In this document: positions 53,636-63,780 of the stretch, piece by piece | Position numbering within the stretch: the first letter of the stretch is position 1 | How the letters are laid out: each line of letters starts with the position of its first letter | Source of the DNA: Syngnathus acus | Taxonomy: Eukaryota; Chordata; Actinopteri; Syngnathiformes; Syngnathidae | Reading direction: 5' to 3' | Length of the DNA: 64,000 nt | Assembly: GCF_901709675.1 (NCBI RefSeq) | Contig: NC_051108.1 | Location: forward strand, 8,294,631-8,358,630 | Made by a program: the position numbers and the translations under genes | Notes under the pieces: generated by a model | What the model saw: only the letters and a program-made list of their open reading frames with translations | Told to the model about the DNA's origin: nothing | Databases searched by the model: none

Positions 53636-53778
53636 CTGTATTGAGCAAAAGACAAACATGACAGACAATTAATTCACAAAGATAGCTTGTGTTAATATAA
53701 TTCCATCCATTCCATTTTAAATGCTCGTTATTTTTGTAGTTCACCTTGAACCATATTTGTATGTGCAGGAGAAGAATA

Positions 53779-54777
53779 CCGTAATTTCACAACCATTGGG
53801 CGCACGTAAACGCCTTTACTTTTAGCAAAAAACGAAGGTGCGCCTTTTTAAGAAGGTGCGCTTTCTTGTGGACCAAAATTCAAAAATCTGTAAAGTTGTT
53901 TTGTGTGGCTTCCCTAATATACAGGCGTAGACGTAGATCGGGACATAAAAAACAATCAAAGGATTAGACGTAACACGTAGAGGAGTACGTACCGTCGCCG
54001 CCATTGTTTAGTGTGGCTTCCGCCACGTAGATCGGGACAAAAAAAAACAATCACAGGACTAGACGTGTCACGTAAAGGAGTACGTACGATCGCCGCCATT
54101 GTTTTGTGTGGCTTCTGCCACACAGAAACATAATATACAGGCATCCGATGAACCAATCAGAGGACATTACGTTTTACGTCGATCGGGGCGGTAAACCAAT
54201 CAGACGACTGGATGTACCACGTAGAGAAGTACGTACCTCCACCGCCATTGGCTTCTGCTAAACAGAGACGTGATATACAGGCACCCGTTTGCTTCCGTTT
54301 ACGTCTGCTTACGAGGCACAATCAGAGGACTGGACGTGACACGTAGAGGAATACGTACGTCCGCATAGACAGAGACATACTTCCAAGGCACAATTCAAGC
54401 TTCCTGGAAAGCCGGGGTCATTGCCGAAGAGCAACGTGACAACAACGAGACAATGACGAGGGAAATTGGCATGTCAGATGGCGAACTTACCCAACTGTTT
54501 AATTTGGATTCAGAAGATGAGGACTTGGATGGATTTGCGTATGAATATCGATCAACAATAATGTGAGCACAGTAGAGTACATGATTAAACAGTAGAATAA
54601 AGTACAACCGAACTCACTTTCTTGCTCCCGTGACAGATTCTTTTGTTTACCGTAAATCATGGCACGCATGCGCCCTATGATGCGCTGCGCCCTATGTGTG
54701 TGTTAAATACAGTAATGGCACACATGACTGAGACTGCGCCTTTTAGTACGGTGCGCCCTTTGGTTGTGAAAATACGG
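53779..54777 (+). mobile_element. pogo-like DNA element with transposase tail
   Basis: A 999-bp element flanked by TA on both sides. The ends are CCGTAATTTCACAACCATTG and an inverse CAAAGG..GTTGTGAAAATACGG, with GCGCAC words inside. Four imperfect ~110-bp repeats (CACGTAGAGGAGTACGTAC, CGCCGCCATTG, TGTGGCTTC) fill the middle. The end carries a coding remnant at 54388-54567 (AGVIAEEQRDNNETM, MSDGELTQLFNLDSEDEDLD GF). An acidic tail of this kind is seen at the C-terminus of pogo-type transposases, but the assignment is tentative. Confidence 0.65.
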
Positions 54778-54812
54778 TAGTAGTTTGCTATTTTTTGTTG
54801 TTGTTTTGTTTA

Positions 54813-54989
54813 GCAGGGGTCATCAATTCTTTCGAAACTGCGAGCTACTTCTTGGGTACTCGGGCTGATGCACACATCACAAAAAACTCAAATGACCTAT
54901 CAATTGTTATGTGTTGTTATTAATGGTATTATTTTATGCAAAGGCACAGATCATAATGACATCTCGCAATATTTAGCAAACAAAAATAT
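54813..54989. mobile_element. hAT-type MITE end, truncated
   Basis: CAGGGGTCATCAATTCTTTC followed by GAAACTGCGAGCTACTTCTT resembles a hAT terminal region common in fish. The opposite end is missing, replaced by a LINE tail. Confidence 0.45.
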
Positions 54990-55137
54990 GGCACCTAAAT
55001 TTCCCCCACGGGATCAATAACCGATCGACTTACCGACTGACCTACCTACCTACCTACCTACCTACCTACCTACCTACCTACCTACCTACCTACCTACCTA
55101 CCAACTTACCTACCTACCTACCTACCTACCTACCTAT
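54990..55137 (+). mobile_element. LINE 3' end with CCTA tail
   Basis: TTTCCCCCACGGGATCAATA and a CCTA microsatellite of about 23 units. This is the 3' end type of Rex1/L2 LINEs seen inverted at 50790. Confidence 0.6.
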
Positions 55138-55139
55138 CT

Positions 55140-56100
55140 GCCTATCATCCCCTGCGTGAGTGGCCACCTTCCATGGTGAAGGGGTTTGCGTGTCCCAGTG
55201 ATCCTTGTAGCTAGGTTGTCTGGGCTTTATGCCCCTTGGAGTGTCACCTATCATAAACAGGCCCGAGGTGAGGAACCAAAGCACGGCTAAAATAAATCCT
55301 TATGATGAATAAAATAAAATAATTCCGTATTCCCTTGCCCAGGCGCAGGTCTCCGTGACCCCCTTCTCGAGCCAGGCCTGGAGGTGGGGCTCGTCGGCAA
55401 GCACCTTGTGGCCGGACAATGTGGATCCCCTCTCCCATGGGCTCACCACCTGTGGTAGGGGAGAAACGGTCGGGTGCTCTGTGAGCTGGTTGGCAGACAA
55501 ATGTGGTCCGATCCCCAGCTCCAAAAACAAGCTTTAGGGACATGGAATGTCACCTCTCTGGCAGGAAAAGGGCCTGGGCTGGTGGATGAGACAGACAAGT
55601 TCCGACTAGACATAGTCGGACTCGCCTCCACACACTTCTCGAGAGGGGTTGGAGTTTCTTCTACTATGGAGTTGTCCATGGTTAGAGGCACTGAGCAGGT
55701 GTGGGCATATTTATTGCCCCCCGGCTTGCTGCCTGTACATTAGCGTTCACCGCAGTGGACAAGAAGGCAGCCTCCCTCTGCCTTTGAGTCAGGGACTGTT
55801 GTTTGTGCCAATATACCACACAGCAGCTTAGAGTACCCACTTTTTTAGAGTTCTTGGATATTCTGCTGGAGAGAACTCCCGCTGGGGACTCCATCGTTGG
55901 CGGACTCAAATCTTCACGTGGGCAAGGACAGGGGGATCTGTAGGGATGTGATTGGGACGACCACCCCACTAATCTGTACCCAAGTGGTGTTCTGTTACTG
56001 GACGTCTGTGCACATCACGGATTACCCATATCAAACACCCTGTTCAAACATAAGGGTGTCCACCAAGGATGAGAATGGCAAATGTGAAAAAACACTGAAA
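55140..56100 (+). mobile_element. Rex3/RTE-like LINE 5' part
   Basis: This has the 5' region with GGGGTTTGCGTGTCCCAGTG and GGGCTTTATGCCCCTTGG, then the endonuclease start (ALGTWNVTSLAGKGPGLVDE, LDIVGLASTHFSRG), with frame breaks thereafter. It parallels 47340-48000 but extends further 5'. The 3' part is absent. Confidence 0.75.
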
Positions 56101-56171
56101 AGTAGCCGGGGGTCTGGGCCGATGATACATATACGGTATATATTTATATATATACGTATATACATATACAT

Positions 56172-56473
56172 ACACTACCGTTCAAAGGTTTGGGGTCACA
56201 AAATTGTTTGGGTGACCCCAAACTTTTGAACGGTAGTGTATATATTTATTTAGATAATTATTTATAGATTATATATATAATCTTCTGTGTAAAAAATCTT
56301 ATAATATATATGTATACTTATATTCAGAGATTTTTTATAATCTTATACAAATATAAGATATAATTTATAATATTTAATTCATAATATTTTATTATAATAA
56401 CATTTACACTACCGTTCAAAAGTTTGGGGTCACCCAAACAATTTTGTGACCCCAAACTTTTGAACGGTAGTGT
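56172..56473. mobile_element. Tc1-type MITE with a palindrome at each end
   Basis: Two 68-bp near-perfect palindromes built on ACACTACCGTTCAAA-GTTTGGGGTCAC lie at 56172-56239 and 56406-56473, with 166 bp of AT-rich DNA between. The word is a known Tc1/mariner-type terminal sequence in fish. The arrangement may be one element with doubled ends or two solo fold-backs. Both are bordered by TA. Confidence 0.75.
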
Positions 56474-56486
56474 ATATATATATATA

Positions 56487-57279
56487 CAGTGGAGCCTCGG
56501 TTTTCAAACGTCCCGGTTCTCGAACAAATCGGTATTCGAACGAAAAATTCTAGATTTTTTTGCTTCGGATGTCGGACGAAATTCGGTTGTCGAACCTCGC
56601 GAGATGAGCCGAGAGAACTCGCATGCCAACTGGCTCAGTTCGTTATTACGTTCTCATTACTCTGAGGATTGCATCAACTCTAATCATGCCTCCAAAGGAA
56701 GCAAGTGGGAGCAGTAAAGACATCCTAAAGCACAAAGACGGTCCTAAAGCAATGCGACAGTGAGCCCCCGGCACGCTGCGGTTGCGCGATCGGACCAAAT
56801 TAAGCTCCCTGCGCACTGAGGTCCACTCAAATTTGGGAAAGTACATTAGGACTTTAAAAATATTTTCTAAATTTTAGAGACCGCTCTGTCACAATTATGC
56901 GACCAGCGCGGTGCAGTTGCGCGGTCGGCAGCGCGCTACGGTTGCGTGTTTGGCGGTGCGCTGCAGTTGCGCGTTCGGACAAAATTAAGCTCCCTGCGCA
57001 CTGATGTCAACTTAAATTTTGGAAAGTATATCAGGACTTTAAAAATATTTTCTAAATTTCAGCGACGGCTCTGTCACAATAATGCGACCAGCGCGGTGCA
57101 GTTGCGCGGTCGGCGACGCGCTACGGTTGGGCGTTCGGCGGTGCGCTGCAGTTGCGTGATCGGAAAGAAATGTGCAAATGAAAAAATGCTTAAAAAAGAC
57201 GGGTTTTTTGTTTGGAACGGATTACATTTTTTCCATTATTTGTAATGGGAAAACATGATTCGGAACAGAGGCTCCACTG
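56487..57279 (+). mobile_element. Tigger/pogo-like transposon copy 2, non-autonomous
   Basis: Ends CAGTGGAGCCTCGG and GAGGCTCCACTG, flanked by TA. It has the same start-codon region (MPPKEASGSSKDILKHKDGP at 56686) and two copies of the ~190-bp internal unit. There is no catalytic region. Confidence 0.82.
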
Positions 57280-57382
57280 TATATATACATATATATATCA
57301 TTGAAGATTTACATACAAGATACTACATAGCGGAGGGAATAAAAACGAGTTTAGGGAGAAGATTGAGCATATAGCTGAAGAA

Positions 57383-58466
57383 GTGGAGGAGATGATGGAG
57401 TCGGGTGGTGTGGATGGCAAGTGGCAGGCAATGAAGAAGGCTCTGCTTGAAGCCACAGAGGAGGTGTGCGGATGGTCAAAGGATAAAGCAAGACAAAGAG
57501 AGACATGGTGGTGGAATGACAGCGTCGAAAGAGCGGTGAATGAGAAGAGGAGGTGCCATAAAGTATGGAAGAAATCTAAAAGGGAGGCAGACCGAGCGCG
57601 GTATGTAGAGGCAAGGAGGGCGTCACGGACAGCAGTGTGGGAGGCCCAAGAGACCAAGAGGAAAGAATTTGCAAGTGAATTGGAGAGTGAGAGAGGACAA
57701 AAGAGCTTCTTCAAGATCGCGAATTAAATGGTTAAGGAGAGGCGTGATGTGACCGGTGCAAACTGTGTCAAGGATGAGGATGGCAACATCGTGACAGACA
57801 ACAGAGGAGTGAAGGAAGTATGGCGAAGGTACATGGAGAAGCTGCTGAATGTGGAGAATGACTGGGATGGAGAGGCGGGATGCGACGAAGTGGAGGGTGA
57901 ATGTGGCCCGATCACACGGACAGAAGTGGGAGGATGGAAAGGCAGCTGGACCATCTGGAGTGGTGGCAGAGATGCTAAAGGCAGCGGGAGACGTCGGTGT
58001 GCAGTGGATGACCGACCTGTGTAACAGTGTCATCGCTGAGGGGCACATTCCGGAGGACTGGACAAGAAGCGTCCTGGTGCCTCTATTCAAAGGGAAGGGG
58101 GACCCACTCGCATGCGGGTCATACAGGGCCATAAAGCTGCTGGAGCATGGAATGAAGCTATTAGAGAGGGTGTTGGAAAGGAGGGTGAGGTCACGGGTAA
58201 AGGTGGACGAGATGCAGTATGGCTTCATGCCTGGTAAAGGTACAACAGACGCAATTTTTGTCATCCGACAGATGCAAGAGAAACACCAGGAGAAGAGGAA
58301 GAGGTTGTACTTCGCTTTTGTTGACCTGGAAAAAGCGTTCGACAGGGTGCCAAGGGAGGTGGTGAGGTGGGCCCTAAGGAAGTCGGGCGTGGAAGAGGGA
58401 CTGGTTAAGGCTGTGATGGCTCTCTACTGCAGGGCCTGCACAGCTGTTAGGAGTTGGCGACAGTAA
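57383..58466 (+). pseudogene. LINE reverse transcriptase, N-terminal part (frameshifted)
   Basis: Frame 57383-57727 gives a Lys/Arg/Glu-rich helical linker (EKRRCHKVWKKSKREADRAR). After a stop it continues MVKERRDVTGANCVKDEDGN. From 57930, in another frame, come KAAGPSGVVAEMLKAAGDVG, the DPLACGSYRAIKLLEH block, the YGFMPGKGTTDAIFVIRQMQ block and the first catalytic Asp in FAFVDLEKAFDRVPREV. At least two frameshifts break it. Confidence 0.85.
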
Positions 58467-58467
58467 T

Positions 58468-59571
58468 GTGTTTGAAGTAAGGGTAGGGGTGCACCAGGGA
58501 TCAGTGCTCAGCCCATTACTGTTTGCTATCGTGATGGATGTGGTATCGAGGGAAGTGAGGGGTGGACTACCATGGGAGCTGCTCTACGCGGATGACCTGG
58601 TATTGATGGCTCACAGTCGAGAAGACATAGCTGGGAAGCTAGCGGCCTGGAAGACATGCCTGGAAGTGAAAGGAATGAAGGTGAATGCGGCAAAATCAAA
58701 GGTCATGGTCGGTGGTGCTGGCCTGGGAGTGATATCGCAGTCAGGAGCATGGCCATGTGGAGTTTGCGGGAAGGGAGTGCAAGCTAACTCTATCCGGTGC
58801 AAGGGTTGCCAGAGATGGGTACACCGAAGATGCAGCGGAGTAAAAGGCAGCCTACTAGCTGCAAGTGAGACCTTCCAATGCAAGCGGTGTAGGGGAGAAG
58901 TCGCCCAAGCAGACCCAGCTGAGCAAGGGTGGCTCGTGGTAGATGGGGAGATGTACGAGGTGGTGGACAGCTTCTGCTACCTTGGAGACATGCTTAACGC
59001 TGATGGGGGGGTGGACCTAGCAGTGACCACAAGGGTGAGAAGCGGGTGGAAGAAATTCAGGGAACTCATGCCCTTCTTAACATCTAAGGCCCCATCCCTG
59101 AAGATTAGAGGCCAAGTGTACTCAGCCTGTGTCAGAAGTAGTATGACGTACGGAAGTGAGGCATGGGCCCTAAAAACAGAACACGAAGACAAACTAAACC
59201 GAGCAGAAATGAGGATGATCAGATGGATGTGTGGTGTGTCAATGAGGGAGGAAAAGACCAGTGCAGAGCTGAGAAAGAAGATGGGAGTGGAGGCCATAGT
59301 GGATGTGGTGAGGAGAGGCAGACTGCGATGGTACGGACATGTAGTGAGGAAGGACGAGAACGACTGGGTGAAGAAAGTTATGTCGTATAACGTAGAGGGA
59401 ACAAGACCCAGTGGCCGACCTAAAAAGACCTGGCAGATGACCGTGGCAGCCGACAGGAAGGCACTCGGCATCAACCACGAGATGGCCATGGACCGTTCCC
59501 GGTGGAAGAAGGCCATATCGAGAACCCAGTCCAACCCAGCGCCGCCTGGAAAGCGGACTTTAAACCGATGA
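58468..59571 (+). pseudogene. LINE reverse transcriptase C-terminal half with zinc finger
   Basis: A 367-codon open frame: VGVHQGSVLSPLLFAIVMD, catalytic LLYADDLVLMAHS and GMKVNAAKSKVMV. Then a Cys/His module begins CGVCGKGV, continues RCKGCQRWVHRRC and ends CKRC, a C4-H-C3 spacing like a PHD finger. After it the polymerase resumes (VVDSFCYLGDMLNADGGVDL) through LRWYGHVVRKDENDW to the stop. The finger thus sits inside the thumb-side region rather than at an end. Its role is unknown; nucleic-acid or chromatin binding is possible. Confidence 0.88.
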
Positions 59572-59591
59572 TGATATCATTGAAGATTTAT

Positions 59592-60419
59592 TCTTTAACG
59601 ATATCATGACAAGAGCCTAACATTAGCTTACATGTAACATCATGTTACTTTCTAAACACACATGCTTGTAAAAGTACAAATGTACCTTTGTGTTTTTTTT
59701 TATTCGATGTGCTCCTTAATGTTCCTCGCGCCGCGACCTCCATAGCTGATCATATCTTGACAGAAAATACACAAAACCTTCCCCAGGACATCTACTTTAC
59801 AGATATGTTCCGTCAGGCACGTGGTTACGGACTGTGTTCCGAGTTGTACGATGACACTGCTCTCAAGCCATGCCCATCTGAAGCAGTTCTTGATCCCGTT
59901 CGACTTGTCTATTTCCCTGGCACGATCGTCGTCTTTTTTCTCCAAAACGTTCGCCATGCTGGCGAAAACCTAGTCGGCCCTAGATCTATCTAACGAAATA
60001 ACTCGTCTACAAGGGATGAAAACCCAATCGCAAATTCACATTGTGGCGGTGTAAAAACACTTAGTTCTCCGCATAAGTTAAGTTAACAAGTGGAAATGAT
60101 GTGACGAAAGTAGCGCCAAAATGGTGCTGAAAATAAGGCGGATGTTGTCGCATCACTGCTGCCAGTGAGTTAGGTTTACAGAGGCAAGCCGATTTCCGTA
60201 CTCACAGCTTAAGTCATTTTGCCTTGAAATGTGCCAAAAGATGCCGTTGCGCCGGGCGGGCAAATGCTCGCGAGTCGCCGAGGCTAACGTTGCCCGCTTC
60301 CCTACCCCCCCACATATATAAAAACAATTTCTCAACGGATTTACACGATTCACAAAAGTGATACTTTCTACGGAAAAAAACACGGAAATCCGCGGATCCG
60401 CGGAAAATTGTCATCCCTG
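59592..60419 (-). mobile_element. 5' end of a DNA transposon with a zinc-finger N-terminus
   Basis: The minus strand starts CAGGGATGACAATTTTCCGC, a fish hAT-like end with a CGCGGATCCGCGG palindrome. An untranslated stretch follows, then a frame from 59957 beginning MANVLEKKDDDRAREIDKSN and containing KVLCIFCQDMISYGGRGARN and KEHIE. The C-x2-C and His spacing suggests a BED-like finger. The transposase core is absent. Superfamily assignment is tentative. Confidence 0.5.
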
Positions 60420-61103
60420 TGTCCACATGTTGACTTGGTACCAGAACACCCTCGACCGCAGTGACTTTGACTTTGTAGTTGTGTTGTCGGATTAGCGGCC
60501 GCACGTTTTGGCCACTTGGGTAAAGTAAGGGGCGAAGCTGTCAGCTGATCACCACCTGGTTGTGAGTTGGATCCAATGGTGGGGGAAGATGCCGATTCGA
60601 CATGGCAGACCCAAGCGTACTGTCAGGGTCTGCTGGGAATGTCTGTCAGAATCCCCTGCAAGAGTTTCAACTTCCACTTCTGGGAGAACTTTGCCCACGT
60701 CCCAGGGGAGTTAAGAGACGTTGAGTCTGAGTGGACCATGTTCCATGCCTACATTGTTGAGGCGGCCAATCATAATTGCGGTCATAAGGTGCTCTGTGCC
60801 TGTTGTGGTGGCAACACCCACTAGTGTAATGGGTGCAGTTAAGATGAAGAGTCTCATCTGGCCATTTTGGCCTGTGGGACAGCTGACGGGTACCAGATGG
60901 CCAAGCGGAATGCAGCTTTGGAGGTTGCTAAAACAAAAATTTGATCTTAGGAGGAGTTCCATGAGACCATGGAAAACGACTTCAAAGCAACATCAGAGAA
61001 AATTCTGGTCCACCATCTGGTGTCTCAGGAGGGAGAAGCAGAATACTCTATATAGTGGAGATAGAGTGCTATTGACGTCGACTCTGGCCGTCGTAAGTTG
61101 TTG
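60420..61103 (+). mobile_element. Rex3 internal fragment
   Basis: Broken frames carry the region between endonuclease and reverse transcriptase. It parallels 48050-48660, with GACTTTGTAGTTGTGTTGTC, GATCACCACCTGGTTGTGAG, ATTCTGGTCCACCATCTGGT and GTGGAGATAGAGTGCTATTG. Both ends are truncated. Confidence 0.8.
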
Positions 61104-61472
61104 AGCAAAATACTAGATTTAAACGTTGTTTATGAACACTGTGTAAGAATTTTTAACTCAAGCTTTAAAAAATAAAATGAAACTTTTTTAGATTTTTTTG
61201 CACTGATTTAGAATCAGCATTTGCCCTTGCACAAATACTTGCACTTTAAATACTTAACATTACGTATTTAGTAATATTTATGAAGAAACCCAAACTTTTG
61301 TTTGAGCTTAGTTTTTTTTTTTAAATATCCTCTGATTTCTCGTTTCAAAGCTTCATAATATATATCACGCACTGGATCCAATGCAATGTTTTAAAACAAC
61401 AAATTCACTCAAATTTTAACCAAAAAGTAAACAAATATTCAAAATATACAAAACACAATGAGCATCATGCAG
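61104..61472. other. AT-rich sequence without recognised features
   Basis: No element, exon or RNA gene was identified. Confidence 0.45.
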
Positions 61473-61690
61473 GGCAGCGTGGGTCATTGGTAGAGTGGTT
61501 GTCTACCCACCCAGACGTTGGGGGTTTGAGCCCCAGCCATTGTGACGATGTCAAAGTATCCTTGTTCAAGACACTTAACCCACAGTTGTTGCAGATGGTA
61601 TGTCATTAGTAGATGAATGAGGAAGCAGAGTGAAGCGATTTGAGTATCAAATGTAGAAAAGTGGAGATAGACGAGTTAGAGCCCATTGAC
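61473..61690 (+). mobile_element. tRNA-derived SINE, third family
   Basis: GGGCAGCGTGGGTCATTGGT with AGAGTGG (A-box region) and GGTTTGAGCCC (B box), followed by the widespread fish SINE stretch ATCCTTGTTCAAGACACTTA. The downstream body is degraded. Confidence 0.7.
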
Positions 61691-62060
61691 CATTTAAAAT
61701 ACCCATATGCTTACAATGCTTTTACCTTAAGGGAGGCATTTGTACATCTTGAATATGCAACTCGGCTGGTCTAAACAAACCCTTTTAGCACTGCCCTTAA
61801 ACAGATCACTTTCCCAAACCATGCACAAAATTGCATGTGTGGTTTCTTTATTGATAAGGAAATTAATGTGAAAATATAAACATGCTTTGAATGTGATTTT
61901 TGTTTCTAACAATGGCTTGAATCAACACAATACAGCATTCAGCAATAGTTGTCATCGCCCATCATTCGTTCATTTCAAACCCCTTGATAGCGTACTGCCC
62001 ATTGCTTCTACAGCCTGGAGAAATTGAAATCTTGCTCATCGCTGATTGCACCAAGGTTTG
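61691..62060. other. Sequence without recognised features
   Basis: Nothing identified, except that 61900-62060 may extend the decayed coding fragment to the right. Confidence 0.4.
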
Positions 62061-62530
62061 CAGGGAAAATGTAGGTGAGTATAGAAATGTTTTAGAGAAA
62101 AGCAACATCTCTTTTGAAGTTTCAGACAAGTTTTTCAACTCCCTCTTTATGTAAAGGTGTCATTCTCGTGCCAAAACTACACAGTGACTTAAATGCTTTC
62201 GAAGCATGCAGTTTGAGTACAGTTAGCACTTTCTCAAAATCTGGATCATTCAAAACTTCTCAAATTTATGGGCCAACAAAGATGCCTTCTGGTTTTTGGT
62301 TTGCTTATTTTGGGAAACCTGTTGCAAAGAAAGTCAAACCCATTGGAATTACTCTTCTCTTGCTGTTTAAGTCCAATTTTATATGAAGTGGTGGCAATAA
62401 TACATCATTGGGCTCAACTAAAAGGAACGTTTTGAGAGCTGCGCTTGGAATATTTCTTGCTTGCCAGTCTCTTCTGACATAGTGTTCTGCGTTTGGTGAA
62501 TCTTCCTTGCATTCCATAAAAAATGCTTAT
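62061..62530 (-). pseudogene. Decayed fragment of a repeat-associated protein family
   Basis: The minus strand reads NAEHYVRRDWQARN, VEPNDVLLPPLHIKLDL and, after frameshifts, EGIFVGPQI, VLNDPDFEKVLT and HASKAFKSLCSF. The LLPPLHIKLGL and GIFxGPQIR words belong to a protein that recurs in many copies across animal genomes and behaves like a transposon-borne gene. I do not know its function. Several stops show it is dead. Confidence 0.5.
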
Positions 62531-62887
62531 GACTAATGTTAGGGTTGACAAATTATTTTGATCGTCTGATTATGTTGGAATGTAGACTAGAATTATTAAC
62601 TTTGTTTAAACTTTTCACCTTTCCTTGACTCTGGAAAGTTTCCACATTCAGTTGTTGAAACTTTCCAAATGGTGTGGAAACATTCTTGGTTAGTTAGTTA
62701 TCTAAAATGCTTCAATAGTTTCTGTTTTCATAACCTTATAAAACAAAGAGCTGGGACCCCCTGCACTGATTAACCAGTTGCTGAGGTGACCACCAAACAT
62801 GTCCACTCTCACCCCCACCCTGTTTTCTCAATAAATATGCTCTTGCAAGGGGCCTAAGTCAGACTTCGTTCGAACATCGCTGTTTTC

Positions 62888-63350
62888 TCCACTTGCAAGT
62901 ACCGTAATTTTCGGACTAAAAGTCGCTCCGGAATATAGGTTGCATTAGCCATAAAATGCACAATAACGTGAAAAAAAACATATATAGGTCGCTCCGGAGC
63001 ATAAATCGCATTTTGGGGGGAAATTTATTCGACAAAATCTAACACTAAGAACAGACATGAACGAGCAACAACAGGCTAAACGATAGGTATTCTAACGTGA
63101 CATAAACACAAACGAAAAGCTGAGAACGGGCCTGACGTAACATTCAGAGTTATTAAAAAAAACTATTACCGTAATTTTCGGACTATAAGTCGCGTTTTTT
63201 TTCATAGTTTGGGTGGGGGGGCGACTTATACTCAGGAGCGACTTATATGTGTTTTTTTTCAAAACTTTTCAAAAAAATAAATAAATAAAATGAAACCGCG
63301 ATAAACGAACCGCAATGTAGCAAGGGATTACTGTAATTTGAATTTCAAGT
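62888..63350 (+). mobile_element. Two copies of a TA-flanked DNA-element end
   Basis: TACCGTAATTTTCGGACTA with AAGTCGC occurs at 62900 and again at 63174 in the same orientation. Each is followed by T-rich DNA and repeats of GCGACTTATA or GTCGCTCCGGA. A matching right end is not visible for either, so these are truncated or nested copies. pogo/mariner-type is likely from the TA flank. Confidence 0.5.
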
Positions 63351-63354
63351 GACG

Positions 63355-63445
63355 TCAGCCGCGCGACGTCGCGGTCAGCAGCGCGGCGACGTCAGCAGCG
63401 CGGCGACGTCAGCAGCGCGGCGACGTCAGCAGCGCGACGCGGCGT
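63355..63445. repeat. GC-rich 17-bp tandem repeat
   Basis: GCAGCGCGGCGACGTCA is repeated about four times after TGACGTCA, giving a CpG-dense block with CRE-like GACGTCA words at each unit. Confidence 0.85.
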
Positions 63446-63469
63446 TGTTTACATAAAGGACAAAGATTG

Positions 63470-63780
63470 ACTCGACGGAGCTCTCTTTCACTTCCGTGGA
63501 TTGAAGTCGGGGGGCGGCGCTCGGCCGGGTGGCTGTCCAGGGACGGTGGATGGGGCTCGGACAATGCTTTTACGCACGCCCGGTCCTACTCTACCGAGCT
63601 GTCTTTCACCTCCGTGGATGGAAGTCGAGGGCCGGCGCTCGGCCGGGTGGCTGTCCGGGGACGGTGGATGGGGCTCGGTCATGGCTTTTACGCACGCCCG
63701 GTCCTATTCTATGGAGCTCTCTTCCATTTCCGTGGCTGGAAGTCCACGCCGCCACACGCTTGGAAGTTTGTTTTGTTAAA
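63470..63780 (+). repeat. ~120-bp tandem repeat, about 2.5 units
   Basis: Units run GAGCT-TCTTTCAC-TCCGTGG, GCGCTCGGCCGGGTGGCTGT, GGACGGTGGATGGGGCTCGG and ACGCACGCCCGGTCCTA. Several overlapping frames read through it on both strands; none looks like a real protein. TTAAATAAAGAGCC follows at about 63775. Confidence 0.8.

Larger units (their letters stand above)
57312..59573 (+). mobile_element. RTE-like LINE with PHD-like finger, 5'-truncated
   Basis: A 2.26-kb LINE flanked by an exact 17-bp duplication, ATATCATTGAAGATTTA, at 57295-57311 and 59574-59590. The 3' end is a short GAT run (CCGATGATGAT). It encodes most of a reverse transcriptase protein in two or three frames. The endonuclease is missing. 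Confidence 0.9.
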
